Below the pieces are notes generated by a model that was not told the origin of the DNA, did not search any database, and saw only the letters and a program-made list of their open reading frames with translations. From NCBI GenBank assembly GCA_965214435.1, contig OZ243960.1:1860001-1924000 (forward strand): DNA of 64,000 bases. Reading direction: 5' to 3'. Numbering within the stretch: the first letter of the stretch is position 1; each line of letters starts with the position of its first letter. This document shows, piece by piece, positions 52,681 through 62,298 of this stretch. The translations under genes and the position numbers were made by a program. Source of the stretch: Rubrobacter_A sp965214435 (GTDB lineage: Bacteria; Actinomycetota; Rubrobacteria; Rubrobacterales; Rubrobacteraceae).

Positions 52681-53960
52681 TAGCCCGCCTGACGTTCTTG
52701 GGAGTTTTCCACCAGGGTCGCGCTACCGGTCTCTTTCTCAGCTTCGACCCCGGCGAGTATCCGGCCGAGTTCCCGGGTCTCCTCGCCTTCCGGTAAGGAC
52801 TCTCGCAGGCTCTGCAGGTAGTTTGTCGCCCCGGCGCGGGCGATGGCGAGCACGGCGGAACGCGCCTTTTCCCCGCGCTCACCGGGAGCTGCGAGTTCCT
52901 CTACTTTGCGCCGGGTGATGCCGTGGGTCTCCAAAGCCGCCGCGGCCCGGTGGCTGGCGTAACGGTCCTCCCCGGAGAGTTTGCTGAAAAGAGCCTCCTC
53001 GCCGGCCGGACCCATCTTTGCCAGAGCCCGGCTCGCGTTCAGGCGTACCCACCACGCCCCGTCGCCGAGGAGCTTATCCAGCGTCGGAATGGTCGAGACT
53101 TCGCCTATAAGCCCCAGGGCGTTGGCCGCCTGCGCCCGAACGGGCCACGAGTCGCTGCGGGCTCCGTGCAGGATCTCCGGCAGGTCTTCGGGGTCGCCGA
53201 TCTTGCCCAGGGCCAGCGTCGCCTGCGCGTGGACGTTGACGTCCCGGTTTGCGGCGAGGGTCGCTTTGAGAGCGTCGCGGGCTTCCCGGGCGCGGAGGTT
53301 GCCGAGCACCTGGGCGGCCATTACGGCGCCGCGGACGGTCGGTGTGCCCAGCAGGTTTGAGAGCGGCTCGACGGCGAGGTTACCCACGCGTTCGAGGTTC
53401 TCCGCGGCCCGCAGGCGGCTTAGCTCCGAGGAGTCGTCAAGCTTGTTTGTTAGAAAGCGTGCCGCCTCCGGGCTTTTTATGCGGGCCAGAGCCCGGGCTG
53501 CCACGGCCCGAACCGTATCGTCTTCATCCCCGAGGAGCTGGGCTATCGGGTTTACGGATAGCTCTCCGCTCAGATAGCCGAGGTTTTCCGCGGCCCGCGC
53601 CCGCGTCCAGCGCCGCCGGGAACGGAGGTCGCGCAGGTACTTGTCTACGAGGCCCAGATCCCGGGCGAGCCACAGCAGGTACTCTCGTCCGGCTCCCCGC
53701 AGCACCGCGAGGCGTTCGATCATCAGGGTCGCCAGAAATCGGTCCCGCGTCCACAGCGAGAGCCTCTCAAGCTCCGGCTGCCGCTCGCCGGTAACCAGGA
53801 AGTTTTCTAGCGCCGGTTCTATCCTACGGTAGTAGGAGCGGGTCGCGGCGTCCCTCAAAGTCCTTAGAGCCTTGATCCCAATGGTGAAGACGACCATCAG
53901 CAGGATCATGACCAACATGGTGACCAGCATTACGTATACCAACTGCAGGCTAATTAGCAT
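52680..53960 (-). CDS. Membrane-anchored HEAT-repeat protein
   Basis: The 426-residue protein has one N-terminal membrane helix (5-30) and then about eight to nine HEAT repeats (about 100-390). The repeats have the R-x-x-A-A-x-x-L pattern, for example VRAVAARALARIKSPEAA and LRAAENLERVGN. HEAT solenoids mediate protein contacts, so it may scaffold the glycosyltransferase or act as a regulatory partner. It is the first gene of the four-gene polysaccharide operon and is divergent from a response regulator. Confidence 0.8.
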   Translation of the reverse strand: MLISLQLVYVMLVTMLVMILLMVVFTIGIKALRTLRDAATRSYYRRIEPALENFLVTGERQPELERLSLWTRDRFLATLMIERLAVLRGAGREYLLWLARDLGLVDKYLRDLRSRRRWTRARAAENLGYLSGELSVNPIAQLLGDEDDTVRAVAARALARIKSPEAARFLTNKLDDSSELSRLRAAENLERVGNLAVEPLSNLLGTPTVRGAVMAAQVLGNLRAREARDALKATLAANRDVNVHAQATLALGKIGDPEDLPEILHGARSDSWPVRAQAANALGLIGEVSTIPTLDKLLGDGAWWVRLNASRALAKMGPAGEEALFSKLSGEDRYASHRAAAALETHGITRRKVEELAAPGERGEKARSAVLAIARAGATNYLQSLRESLPEGEETRELGRILAGVEAEKETGSATLVENSQERQAG

Positions 53961-54045
53961 ACCGTAGTTATCGTCCGCAAAGAGCCCGGACTTTAATGAG
54001 ACCGTGGCAAAAGCCGTTTAAAATGCCGTAGACTACAGATGTTGT

Positions 54046-54480
54046 ATGCAAAAATATAGCGAGAGCGTTAGAGGAGGAACTCTGAACTTCGAGGGCACGA
54101 AGATACTGGTAGCCGACGACGACCGGGTGGTGCGTCGGATCGTGGTCGCCAAGCTTTCGGGGCTCGGGTATGAGGTCGCGGACGTCCCGGACGGCCAGGA
54201 GGCTTTAGAGCGGGTGTGGGAAGGCGAGGTGCCGGAGCTCCTCATAACGGACAGTTTGATGCCCCGGTTGAACGGTTTGCAACTCGTACGCAACCTCCGG
54301 GACAGCGCGGAGTCTCATCTGGCGGCCTTGCCGATTATCATGCTGACCTCCCGCCAGAGCGAGCGGGACATTATCGAGGGTTTGGAGACCGGCCTCGACG
54401 ATTACGTGATAAAGCCTTTTAGCCCGGACGAGTTGGCCGCCCGTGTCCGGACCGTGCTCTGGCGGACCGGTCACCGGTAG
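54046..54480 (+). CDS. Single-domain (REC-only) response regulator
   Basis: The 144-residue protein is one receiver domain with the acidic pocket DDD, the phospho-accepting Asp (LLITDSLMP), the conserved Thr/Ser (LTSRQ) and Lys (VIKPF). There is no output domain, so it likely passes signals by protein contact or phosphotransfer. ATG 54046 is taken as start; the only strong RBS-like sequence (GGAGG, about 54071) lies inside the ORF, so the start may be a non-ATG codon further on. Confidence 0.88.
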   Translation: MQKYSESVRGGTLNFEGTKILVADDDRVVRRIVVAKLSGLGYEVADVPDGQEALERVWEGEVPELLITDSLMPRLNGLQLVRNLRDSAESHLAALPIIMLTSRQSERDIIEGLETGLDDYVIKPFSPDELAARVRTVLWRTGHR

Positions 54481-54489
54481 ACCGGCGGG

Positions 54490-55440
54490 TCACTCCGCGT
54501 GAATAGCAACCTGGTTTTTGCCGGCTTTCTTTGCCCGGTAGAGCGCCTCGTCGGCTTCTTCTAGTAGGCGCTCCACGCTCTTGCTCTCACCCGCCGCGAG
54601 CCTGGAGAGGCCGACGCTCACCGTAATCACTCCGGGGGAGGTGCTGTTTCTAGATACGGCTTCGTGGGGGATGGCGAGGTCTTCTATAGAGCCTCGTAGC
54701 CGCTCGGCGGCCAGGGTAGCTGTTTCCAGCGACTGCTCGGGGAGGATGGTCAGAAACTCCTCGCCGCCGTAGCGGTAGGAGCTATCTCCGGTTCGGAAGT
54801 TTGCCATGATGGCGTTTGCGACCCTTTGTAGAACCTCGTCGCCAGCGAGGTGGCCGTAGTGGTCATTGTAGAGCTTAAAGAAGTCTACGTCGCAGAGGAC
54901 CGCGCAGTAGCTGTAGCCGTACCGCTCGACCCGGGCGTGGAGCACTTCGAGGTCTTCTCTGAGCCGGAGCCGGTTGCCGAGGCGGGTGAGGGTATCCCGG
55001 CGGGCCAGGGTATAAAGTTCTTTATTCAGTTTTTCGAGTTGCCGGCGCTGCTCGATCATGCTGCGGTGCAAGCTTGTGACCCGGGCGGCGGCGGCGAGCC
55101 GGACTCCGAGTTCCTCGCGATCCAGTGGTTTCGCCAGGTAGTCGTCGGCCCCGGCTTCCATGCCTTCCAGGAGGTGCTCCCGCTCTTTGAGGGCCGTGAG
55201 AAACACGAAAAAAGGATAGACTTCGCGGCCGAGGGACCGTATCCTGCGGCACAGGTCTACTCCATCCATGCCGGGCATCATCCAGTCGCTAATGACGACT
55301 TCTACCTCCGGGGTGTTGCGGTAGAGTTCCCAGGCTTCTTCCCCATCGGCAGCGGCGACGCACTCGTGACCTAGTTTCTCTACGGCCCGGCGCAGTATCG
55401 TGCGCGAGACCGCATCGTCTTCCGCTATGAGGACTTTCAT
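54490..55440 (-). CDS. REC-GGDEF diguanylate cyclase
   Basis: The 316-residue protein has a receiver domain (1-120; phospho-Asp in VVISDWMMPG, Lys in LAKPL), a coiled linker and an intact GGDEF domain (about 155-316). It has the GGEEF active site and the inhibitory RxxD site (RTGD) five residues upstream. It should make c-di-GMP when phosphorylated and be product-inhibited. Its ATG overlaps the giant kinase stop as ATGA, so it is almost certainly that kinase's output. WspR and PleD are the best-known parallels. Confidence 0.94.
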   Translation of the reverse strand: MKVLIAEDDAVSRTILRRAVEKLGHECVAAADGEEAWELYRNTPEVEVVISDWMMPGMDGVDLCRRIRSLGREVYPFFVFLTALKEREHLLEGMEAGADDYLAKPLDREELGVRLAAAARVTSLHRSMIEQRRQLEKLNKELYTLARRDTLTRLGNRLRLREDLEVLHARVERYGYSYCAVLCDVDFFKLYNDHYGHLAGDEVLQRVANAIMANFRTGDSSYRYGGEEFLTILPEQSLETATLAAERLRGSIEDLAIPHEAVSRNSTSPGVITVSVGLSRLAAGESKSVERLLEEADEALYRAKKAGKNQVAIHAE

Positions 55441-58400
55441 TCTCCTCCCTTCAGTTTCTCCAGCGCGGGGCGCACCCGGTCGAACTCGCGTTCGAGTTCT
55501 TCGAGGTCTCTGGTGGCCCCGGAAAGGTCTCCAGACTCCCCGGCGTCTTGCAGCCGGTCGGAGATCTCACTTACCCTCCAGGCGCCTATGTTACCGGAGC
55601 TTCCCTTGATAGTGTGGGCGGTGCGCCCCAACCGTTCCGCTTCACCCCGGTCTACAGCCTGCCGGAGCGTTTCCAGCCGGGGCTCCACATCGTCCAGGAA
55701 CATCTCCACCAACTCGGAGATCAAACCCGGTTCGCCTTCCTCCTCCATCTCGCGCAAACTAGCGATCACAGCGGAATCGAGCGGCTCTCCGGGGCCGTCG
55801 CCGTTTCTGTTACCGTCTCCGGTTTTATCTTCGGCTCTACCTCCGGTCTCAGCTTCCGCGCCGTTTCCGGTTCCGTTGCCGGTTCCGTTTTCTGTGACTT
55901 GCGGCTCGCCGCTTGTGGTCCAGCGGTCCAGCATCGCGCCGACTTCGGCTGGTTTTACGGGTTTTGTTACGTAGTCGTCCATACCGGCGTCGAGGGCTTT
56001 CTCCCGGTCGCCCTGCATCGCGTTAGCCGTCATCGCGATGATCGGGGTTCGCCCGGAGCCGGACTCGGCTTCCCGGCGACGGATCTCGGCGGTCGCCTCG
56101 TAGCCGTCGAGGTTCGGCATCTGGCAGTCCATGAGCACCGCGGCGTAGTGGCCGGATGAGAGTGCTTCCAGAGCTTCCTGGCCGTCGCTCACCACCTCGG
56201 CCGGATAGCCGAGCTTGTGGAGCATGCTCAAAGCGACCCTTTGGTTTACCGGGTTGTCCTCCGCCACCAGGATGCGGTGGTGAGAGACCTCCCGGTGAGC
56301 AAGCCCCCGGAGGTCTTTGCTGGTAGCGGGTCTTTCGGCTGCGGAGGTCCCTGAGCCGGACTCGGACCCCATTACGGTCGCCAGAGCGTTGTACAACTCC
56401 GACTGGCGGACGGGCTTTGTGAGGTAGGCCTCGATGCCGGCGGCCCGGATCCTATCCCCGTCGCCCCGGTCGCCTATAGAGGTGAGCATGACGAGCCGGA
56501 TGGGGGAGAGGCCCGGGTCGTCTTTTATGCGCCGGGTCAACTCCAACCCATCCATCCCCGGCATCTGCATGTCGAGCACCGCGAGGTCATAGGCACCCGC
56601 AGAGCCTTGCCGGGTGCCCTGCAGACGCTCCAGGGCCGCGAAGCCGTCTTCTACGGTGTCGGGACGCATTCCCCAGGAGACGAGTTGCCGGTAAAGGATG
56701 TCCCGGTTCGTGGCGCTGTCGTCCACCACGAGGGTCTTTAGACCCCGGAGGTCGGAGCGGGGGGCGGATGGCGCGCTTCTGGTTTGCACGGGTTGTTCTT
56801 CAAGGCGAGCGGTAAACCAGAAGGTGCTGCCCGGCCGGCCGTCTGGCCCCTCGGGGTCGCTCACTACCCCTATCTCTCCGCCCATCATCTCCGCTAGTTG
56901 CTTTGAGATGGCTAGCCCAAGGCCGGTGCCGCCGTACTTGCGGGTGGTAGAGGAGTCGGCCTGGGAAAAGGACTGGAAGAGGCGCTGCTGCTGGTCTCTG
57001 GTGAGGCCGATGCCCGTGTCCGCAACCTCAAAGCGGACCGTGAGCGTTCCGTCCTCTGTAGCTTGCAGCGAAGCCCGCAGGTTCACCTCGCCCTCTTCGG
57101 TGAACTTGATCGCGTTGCTCAACAGGTTGGTGAGTACTTGCCGGATGCGGAACGGGTCGCCCTTTACAAAGCGGGGGACTTCGGGATCGACAAAACCGGT
57201 TAGCTCCAGATCCTTGTTGTAGGCGCGCCCGGCCAGCAGTTGCACGGCCTCCTCGACCTCCGTCTGGAGGTTGAAGTCTATGTTCTCCAGCCGCAGCGCC
57301 CCGGCCTCTATCTTCGAGAAGTCCAAGATGTCGTTGATGATCATCAAGAGGTTCTCCCCCGAAGAGCGTACGGTCTCGGCAAACTCCTGCTGTTCCCTGG
57401 AGAGTTCGGTGTCGAGCAAGAGTTCGGCCATCCCGATAACCCCGTTCATTGGCGTGCGGATCTCGTGGGACATGTTCGCCAGAAAGCGGCTCTTGGCTCT
57501 GTTTGCCGCTTCGGCTTCCTCTTTGGCCTGGGCCAGTTCGACCTGGGCTTTCTTGCGGCCGGTAATATCCCGGTACTGCCACAGGTGACCCCGGTACTCC
57601 TCCCCGATAAAGATCGGCACGTAGTCCCGCTCAAAGGTGCGTCCGTCGGAGAGCGCCAACTCCTCGCCGGTAACGGGCCGGCGGTACTCCAAAACCTCCC
57701 CGATACGCTCTACAAACCGCTCCGGCTCGGCAAAGAGCTTCCCGATAGCCGCCGGGGAGGTCGGGCAGTCTTCACTTGGCGAATTCCATGAAGAGTCCGG
57801 TATTCCGAACATCTCGCGGAACTCCCCGTTTACGTGCAGGACCCGCTTCTCGCTATCCTCGACGAGGATGCCGGCCTGGAGGTTCTCTATAAGGGTTGAA
57901 AGCCGGGTGCTCGTGTCGCTAAGCTCCCGCTCGCGCTGTTTGCTCTCCGTTACGTCGGTGCTAATCTCCAGCACCGCGACGGGCTCGTCGGTCTCGTCGC
58001 GCTGGAGCGCCCAGCGGCTGGAGACTATTATCGTCTCTCCGTCGCGGCGGGTGTGGTAGATCTCCCCCTGCCAGTATCCGTCGCGACCGAGCCTCGCTTC
58101 TATATTCTCTACCGGCTCCGGGAAGCGGCTCTGGAGCAGTTCGTGGATGGTGCTGCCGCCGATCTCCTCGGACGACCAGCCGTACATCGCCTCCGCGCCC
58201 CGGTTCCAGAACATGACACAGCCCTTCAGGTCCCGGACGATTACCGTATCCTGGGTAAGGTCCAGTAGCTGTGCCTGGCGTTCCAGCTCCGTCTCCGTGT
58301 TGCGGCGCTCGGTCACGTCGCGGATAATGCCGCGGAAACCCAGACGATTCTTCTCGGAGTCCTCGATCAAGCTTACCGAAGCTTCGACATAAAGTGTCTG

Positions 58401-61400
58401 CCCGTCCTCGCGCACCATTTCCCAGTCAAAGCCGCGGACCGGCTCGCCCGTGCGGTAAACCAGGTTAAAGATCTCGTAGACGTGTCGGATCGACTCCTCT
58501 TTTGTGTACTCGCGGTAGTTTGTGCCGGAGAGGTCCGTGCCGGGCGGTTGGCCGGTAAGCCGGCGCAGGGCGTCGTTGTAGAAGGTCAGGTTGCCGGCCA
58601 GGTCTACCTCGAAGTAGCCGTCCTCGATAGTCTGCAAGATGGTCCGGTAGCGCTCTTCACTCGACCGGATCTCCTCTTCAGCTTTTTTGCGCTCGGTGAT
58701 GTCCGTCGAGACCCCGATAACGCCCGAGACTTCGCCTTCATCGTCCCACACCGGAGAGTACTGGTTCTCGTAGGTTACCCCTTCGATCTCCACCACGGAG
58801 GTGAACGCTTCCCCGGAGAGCGCCCGGCCGATATCCCGCCTTATCTCCGGGACTTCCTCGTAGATTTCAAAGCCCGATTGTCCGACGAGCTGGTTCGGCT
58901 CCAGACCTATAGCTTCCAGACCCTTTCCTTCGGAGAGCGTAAACACGCCGTGGCGGTCGAGGGCAAAGAGAACTATGGGGACGTTGGCGACCACGGTGCG
59001 CAGCCGCTCCTCGGCCTGGCGCAGCGCCGTTTCGGCCTTTTTGTACGCGCTGATATCGCGGACCGCGGTCACCCGCACGGTACGCCCCCGGTAGACGGAC
59101 GCTTCGCCGTGGGCTTCTACATCGAGGGTCGAGCCGTCTTTTCTCAGACAGACGATCTCGTAGGGTTCAGTGTAGTTTGAAAGGATATTATTCCGGGCTA
59201 GCTCCCGGTACTCCGGGGCCACGACTTCCAGAGCCGGCAGGTCGACCACCTCGTGCAACTCATAGCCGAGCATCTGGGCGAAAGCTCTATTACTTTCTAT
59301 GATGTAGCCGTTCTCCGTGATCGCCACGCCCTCAAAGGTGGCGTCCGTCAGGCTGCGGTAACGCTCCTCGCTCTCGCGCAGCTCTTCCCCGGCCCGCCGG
59401 CGCTCTATGAACTGCCCGATCTGGCTGCCGAGCGTGGCCGCGAGCTCCATGACTTCCTCGTCCGGCGGCCGGGCTTCCCGGCTGAAAAAGCCTAGAGTAC
59501 CCAGCACCTCGTCGCCGAGTAGTATCGGGAGTGCGAGCGCCCCGTGCAGCCCACCGCGGGCGGCGGCCTCGGACCTCAGGAAGTCATCAGCCGCGGCTAC
59601 GTCCTCTATCCAGGCTGGTTCGGCGCTCTCCCACACCTGCCCCGGCAGCCCTACGCCTCGCGCAAAGGCGCTCCGGTCGGTAGCGGTCGCGAACTCCGGC
59701 ACCGCCAGCTCGGGGTCGCACCAGGTCTCTACGCACCAGAGTTCCCCGGCTCCCCGGTCTACCTCCCAGAGCTCTCCGAAGTCCCAGTCGAGGCCCTCGC
59801 AGATGGTTTGCAGGATCCGGGGTACGGCCTCGCGCAGGTCTCCGGTGGTCTCGGCCAGTATCCGGGTAATGGCGTGCTGCGTGCGTCCGCGGCGCTCGGC
59901 CTCGCGCCGGTCGGTAATGTCCCGGGCGGAAGCGAAAATCCTGCGTTCCCCATCGTAGTCGACGCTCCCGATCCGGACCTCGACCGGAAAGCTCGTGCCG
60001 TCTTTGCGCCGGTGCTCTCCGTAGTGGATGCCCTCCGTACCGCCGCGCGCGTCCCGTCCTAGAGCCCGCTGCCAGAGTGTCCCGCCCGACCGCTGGTTCC
60101 GCTGATCGTCGGAGATCAGGTTGGTGGCGAAGTCTCTTACCCGGAGCCCGGCCATCTCTTTTTCGGAGTAACCCAGAGAGCGGACGGCCTCCGCGTTAAA
60201 GTCGAGGAGACGGCCTTTTTTGTCGTGTACCATCAAGGCGTCGACGGACTGGTCGAATAGCTGGCGGAAGCGGTCTTCGCTCTCCCGCAGCTTCTCTTCA
60301 ACCCGCTGGCGCTCGGTCACGTCTTTAAAGGAGACGACGGCCCCGACTATCTCGTCCTCCTCCTCCCGTATCGGTGTGCTGATGTACTCGACCGGAAAGC
60401 TCGTGCCGTCTTTGCGCCAGAACACCTCTCCGGTGACCCGGTGGACCTCACCATCCTGAAAGGCGGCGTGGATCGGGCACTCCTCCCTCGGGTAAGCCTC
60501 GTCCCCCGACTTTGAATGGTGGATCATGGCGTGCTGGTCTCTGCCCACGAGTTCTTCGGGGCTGTAGCCGGTCATCCGGGCGGCGGCCGGGTTTACGAAC
60601 GAAGTCCGCCCGTCGAGGTCGAGACCGAATATACCCTCTCCCACGGAGTCGAGGATCAACTCGTTGCGGCGGCTGACGGTCTCGAACGCTTTTTCCGTCT
60701 GCCGCAGCTCCGTTATATCGGAGCCGTGAACGTGCATGGCGTCCGCCTCGGGTACGCTCCGGTACGAGAGCAGCAGTATGTGGTCTCCGACGGCTACCTC
60801 CTGCTGGACGGTCTGCCGGCTCTCAAAGACCTCGCCGAGCCACCGCTGCTCTACGCCGGGACAGACTTCGGTCCACTGGTCGCCGGTCTGGAGGCCGGGG
60901 AAAAAGCGGCTGGATGCCGGGTTCGCCGACAGCACCGTACCGTCTGTATCCAGTTTTATAACGGGGTGCGGGTTGAACCGGGGAAAGGCGGCCATCTCCT
61001 CGGCCGCTTTTTCGGACTGCCGGCGGCGCTCCAGCATGTCGTTAAAGGCCCCGGCCAGAACGCCGAGCTCATCCCCCGAAGAGACCGGTATCCTGTGATC
61101 CGACTCCCCGCGACCGATGCGGTTCGCACCCTTGACCAGCCGTTCTACGGAATTCACGATCCCGCGGCTTAGAAAGAACGCCGCGCCTCCGGCGGCCAAC
61201 AACCCCAGGACGAGCGTAACGAGCAGCGCCCACCGGACGTCCGAGAACGTCCCGGCGACGTTTTCCTCCGCCGCCCGCAAATCCTGCAGCGTAAGGACTT
61301 GAACCTCGTCGTCCAGTAGCGTATCCAGGCGGTTTTCGAGGTCTAGCAGGTCCCGGCGGTCCGCCGCTATAGAGCCTCTGGAGTCCGCCGCCTCTTCCAC

Positions 61401-62117
61401 GAGAGAGAGTGCCCCGTTAAAGCGGGCTTCGAGGTCGTCTACCCGGCTGCTCTCCGTTCCCGAAAGCCCGGTGTCCCGGAGCGCGGCAAGCTCCTCATCG
61501 AAACCTCCGGCAGCGGCGGAAAGGTCTTCGCGGTAGTCTTCTCGCGGAGATCTCAGGTAGTTTCCGAGGGCGGCTCTCAACTCCGAGACCCCGGCCTCTA
61601 AGCTGCCCACCGCGCCGGCTTTCTCTACCGCCCGCGGTCCCTCCAACGCTATCTGCGACCGGAACTCACCGTCAATGAAACCCTCCACACGGTCCAGGTT
61701 CCCGTAAGCTTCGTCTACGAGACCTTCCTGGCGGCCTTTCTGCTCTATAAGGGAGTCGGCCAGGCCCGCGTATTCGATGTATAGGCCGCCGAGGCGGTTG
61801 CTCAACTCCTCTTCCCGGCCGGTCGTCGTCAGCTTGTCGTAAGAAGCTTTAGCTTTTTCAAACTGTCGTTCGTCGCTCTCCACGCCTTCGAGGGTATCCG
61901 GGTCGCCGGTCCCCAGGTACTCAGAGACTTTATCGCCGATCTCTATGGCGTTGATCTCCATCTGGTACGCGGCGGCCGAGGTAGGTTCTTCGGTCTCGAC
62001 TATCTCATCCAGCGCCCGTTTGGTGCTAATAAGCCCATAGTTCGAGATAATGCCCAACACCACGAGCACTAGAATTAAAGCTCCAAAGCTTATCCACAGC
62101 TTACTTTTTATTGTCAC
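55437..62117 (-). CDS. Giant hybrid sensor histidine kinase (2226 residues; multi-PAS/GAF, two REC, HPt)
   Basis: Order by approximate residues: membrane helix (8-28), extracytoplasmic helical sensor (to about 310), second helix (312-334), HAMP (335-388), three PAS (400-760), GAF (770-925), five further PAS (935-1570), HisKA with SHEIRTPMNG (about 1595), HATPase (NLLSNAIKF, GTGLGLAI), REC1 (VLDMQMPGMDG), REC2 (VLMDCQMPNLDG), a Gly/Asn-rich linker and HPt (RTAHTIKGSSGNIG). It therefore carries a complete internal phosphorelay. GTG 62117 follows GGGGGCGGG. The REC-GGDEF cyclase downstream overlaps it and is the probable target. Confidence 0.93.
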   Translation of the reverse strand: MTIKSKLWISFGALILVLVVLGIISNYGLISTKRALDEIVETEEPTSAAAYQMEINAIEIGDKVSEYLGTGDPDTLEGVESDERQFEKAKASYDKLTTTGREEELSNRLGGLYIEYAGLADSLIEQKGRQEGLVDEAYGNLDRVEGFIDGEFRSQIALEGPRAVEKAGAVGSLEAGVSELRAALGNYLRSPREDYREDLSAAAGGFDEELAALRDTGLSGTESSRVDDLEARFNGALSLVEEAADSRGSIAADRRDLLDLENRLDTLLDDEVQVLTLQDLRAAEENVAGTFSDVRWALLVTLVLGLLAAGGAAFFLSRGIVNSVERLVKGANRIGRGESDHRIPVSSGDELGVLAGAFNDMLERRRQSEKAAEEMAAFPRFNPHPVIKLDTDGTVLSANPASSRFFPGLQTGDQWTEVCPGVEQRWLGEVFESRQTVQQEVAVGDHILLLSYRSVPEADAMHVHGSDITELRQTEKAFETVSRRNELILDSVGEGIFGLDLDGRTSFVNPAAARMTGYSPEELVGRDQHAMIHHSKSGDEAYPREECPIHAAFQDGEVHRVTGEVFWRKDGTSFPVEYISTPIREEEDEIVGAVVSFKDVTERQRVEEKLRESEDRFRQLFDQSVDALMVHDKKGRLLDFNAEAVRSLGYSEKEMAGLRVRDFATNLISDDQRNQRSGGTLWQRALGRDARGGTEGIHYGEHRRKDGTSFPVEVRIGSVDYDGERRIFASARDITDRREAERRGRTQHAITRILAETTGDLREAVPRILQTICEGLDWDFGELWEVDRGAGELWCVETWCDPELAVPEFATATDRSAFARGVGLPGQVWESAEPAWIEDVAAADDFLRSEAAARGGLHGALALPILLGDEVLGTLGFFSREARPPDEEVMELAATLGSQIGQFIERRRAGEELRESEERYRSLTDATFEGVAITENGYIIESNRAFAQMLGYELHEVVDLPALEVVAPEYRELARNNILSNYTEPYEIVCLRKDGSTLDVEAHGEASVYRGRTVRVTAVRDISAYKKAETALRQAEERLRTVVANVPIVLFALDRHGVFTLSEGKGLEAIGLEPNQLVGQSGFEIYEEVPEIRRDIGRALSGEAFTSVVEIEGVTYENQYSPVWDDEGEVSGVIGVSTDITERKKAEEEIRSSEERYRTILQTIEDGYFEVDLAGNLTFYNDALRRLTGQPPGTDLSGTNYREYTKEESIRHVYEIFNLVYRTGEPVRGFDWEMVREDGQTLYVEASVSLIEDSEKNRLGFRGIIRDVTERRNTETELERQAQLLDLTQDTVIVRDLKGCVMFWNRGAEAMYGWSSEEIGGSTIHELLQSRFPEPVENIEARLGRDGYWQGEIYHTRRDGETIIVSSRWALQRDETDEPVAVLEISTDVTESKQRERELSDTSTRLSTLIENLQAGILVEDSEKRVLHVNGEFREMFGIPDSSWNSPSEDCPTSPAAIGKLFAEPERFVERIGEVLEYRRPVTGEELALSDGRTFERDYVPIFIGEEYRGHLWQYRDITGRKKAQVELAQAKEEAEAANRAKSRFLANMSHEIRTPMNGVIGMAELLLDTELSREQQEFAETVRSSGENLLMIINDILDFSKIEAGALRLENIDFNLQTEVEEAVQLLAGRAYNKDLELTGFVDPEVPRFVKGDPFRIRQVLTNLLSNAIKFTEEGEVNLRASLQATEDGTLTVRFEVADTGIGLTRDQQQRLFQSFSQADSSTTRKYGGTGLGLAISKQLAEMMGGEIGVVSDPEGPDGRPGSTFWFTARLEEQPVQTRSAPSAPRSDLRGLKTLVVDDSATNRDILYRQLVSWGMRPDTVEDGFAALERLQGTRQGSAGAYDLAVLDMQMPGMDGLELTRRIKDDPGLSPIRLVMLTSIGDRGDGDRIRAAGIEAYLTKPVRQSELYNALATVMGSESGSGTSAAERPATSKDLRGLAHREVSHHRILVAEDNPVNQRVALSMLHKLGYPAEVVSDGQEALEALSSGHYAAVLMDCQMPNLDGYEATAEIRRREAESGSGRTPIIAMTANAMQGDREKALDAGMDDYVTKPVKPAEVGAMLDRWTTSGEPQVTENGTGNGTGNGAEAETGGRAEDKTGDGNRNGDGPGEPLDSAVIASLREMEEEGEPGLISELVEMFLDDVEPRLETLRQAVDRGEAERLGRTAHTIKGSSGNIGAWRVSEISDRLQDAGESGDLSGATRDLEELEREFDRVRPALEKLKGGE

Positions 62118-62298
62118 GAAACCCGCCCCCGGCGCCGCCTCCGGCGCTTTGTACGCTACTTCTCGCAGGTTGGACGGCCGCGGCCCGGCGTTACCCGGCG
62201 CGCAGCATCCGTAGCTACCTAGGGTTATCGGAACGTTTGACCGGAAAGTTTAGCGGTGCGGCTTGCCGGCGCAGCAGATACTGCCCGGAGACCACAGG
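62118..62298 (-). promoter_or_regulatory. Candidate structured leader of the giant kinase
   Basis: In the 181-base gap the minus-strand RNA can form a closing helix GCAGUAUC / GAUGCUGC (8 pairs, one G-U) around about 65 bases with further GC-rich stems and a GGUAGCUAC segment. This recalls riboswitch-like architecture but does not match the c-di-GMP or other consensus I know. It may also hold the kinase promoter. Confidence 0.25.

Noticed and set aside
62118..62298. Known c-di-GMP-I riboswitch upstream of the kinase
   Set aside because: The conserved GGGCAAACC and GACGCAAAGCC-type elements are not present, so only a generic structured-leader suggestion is kept.
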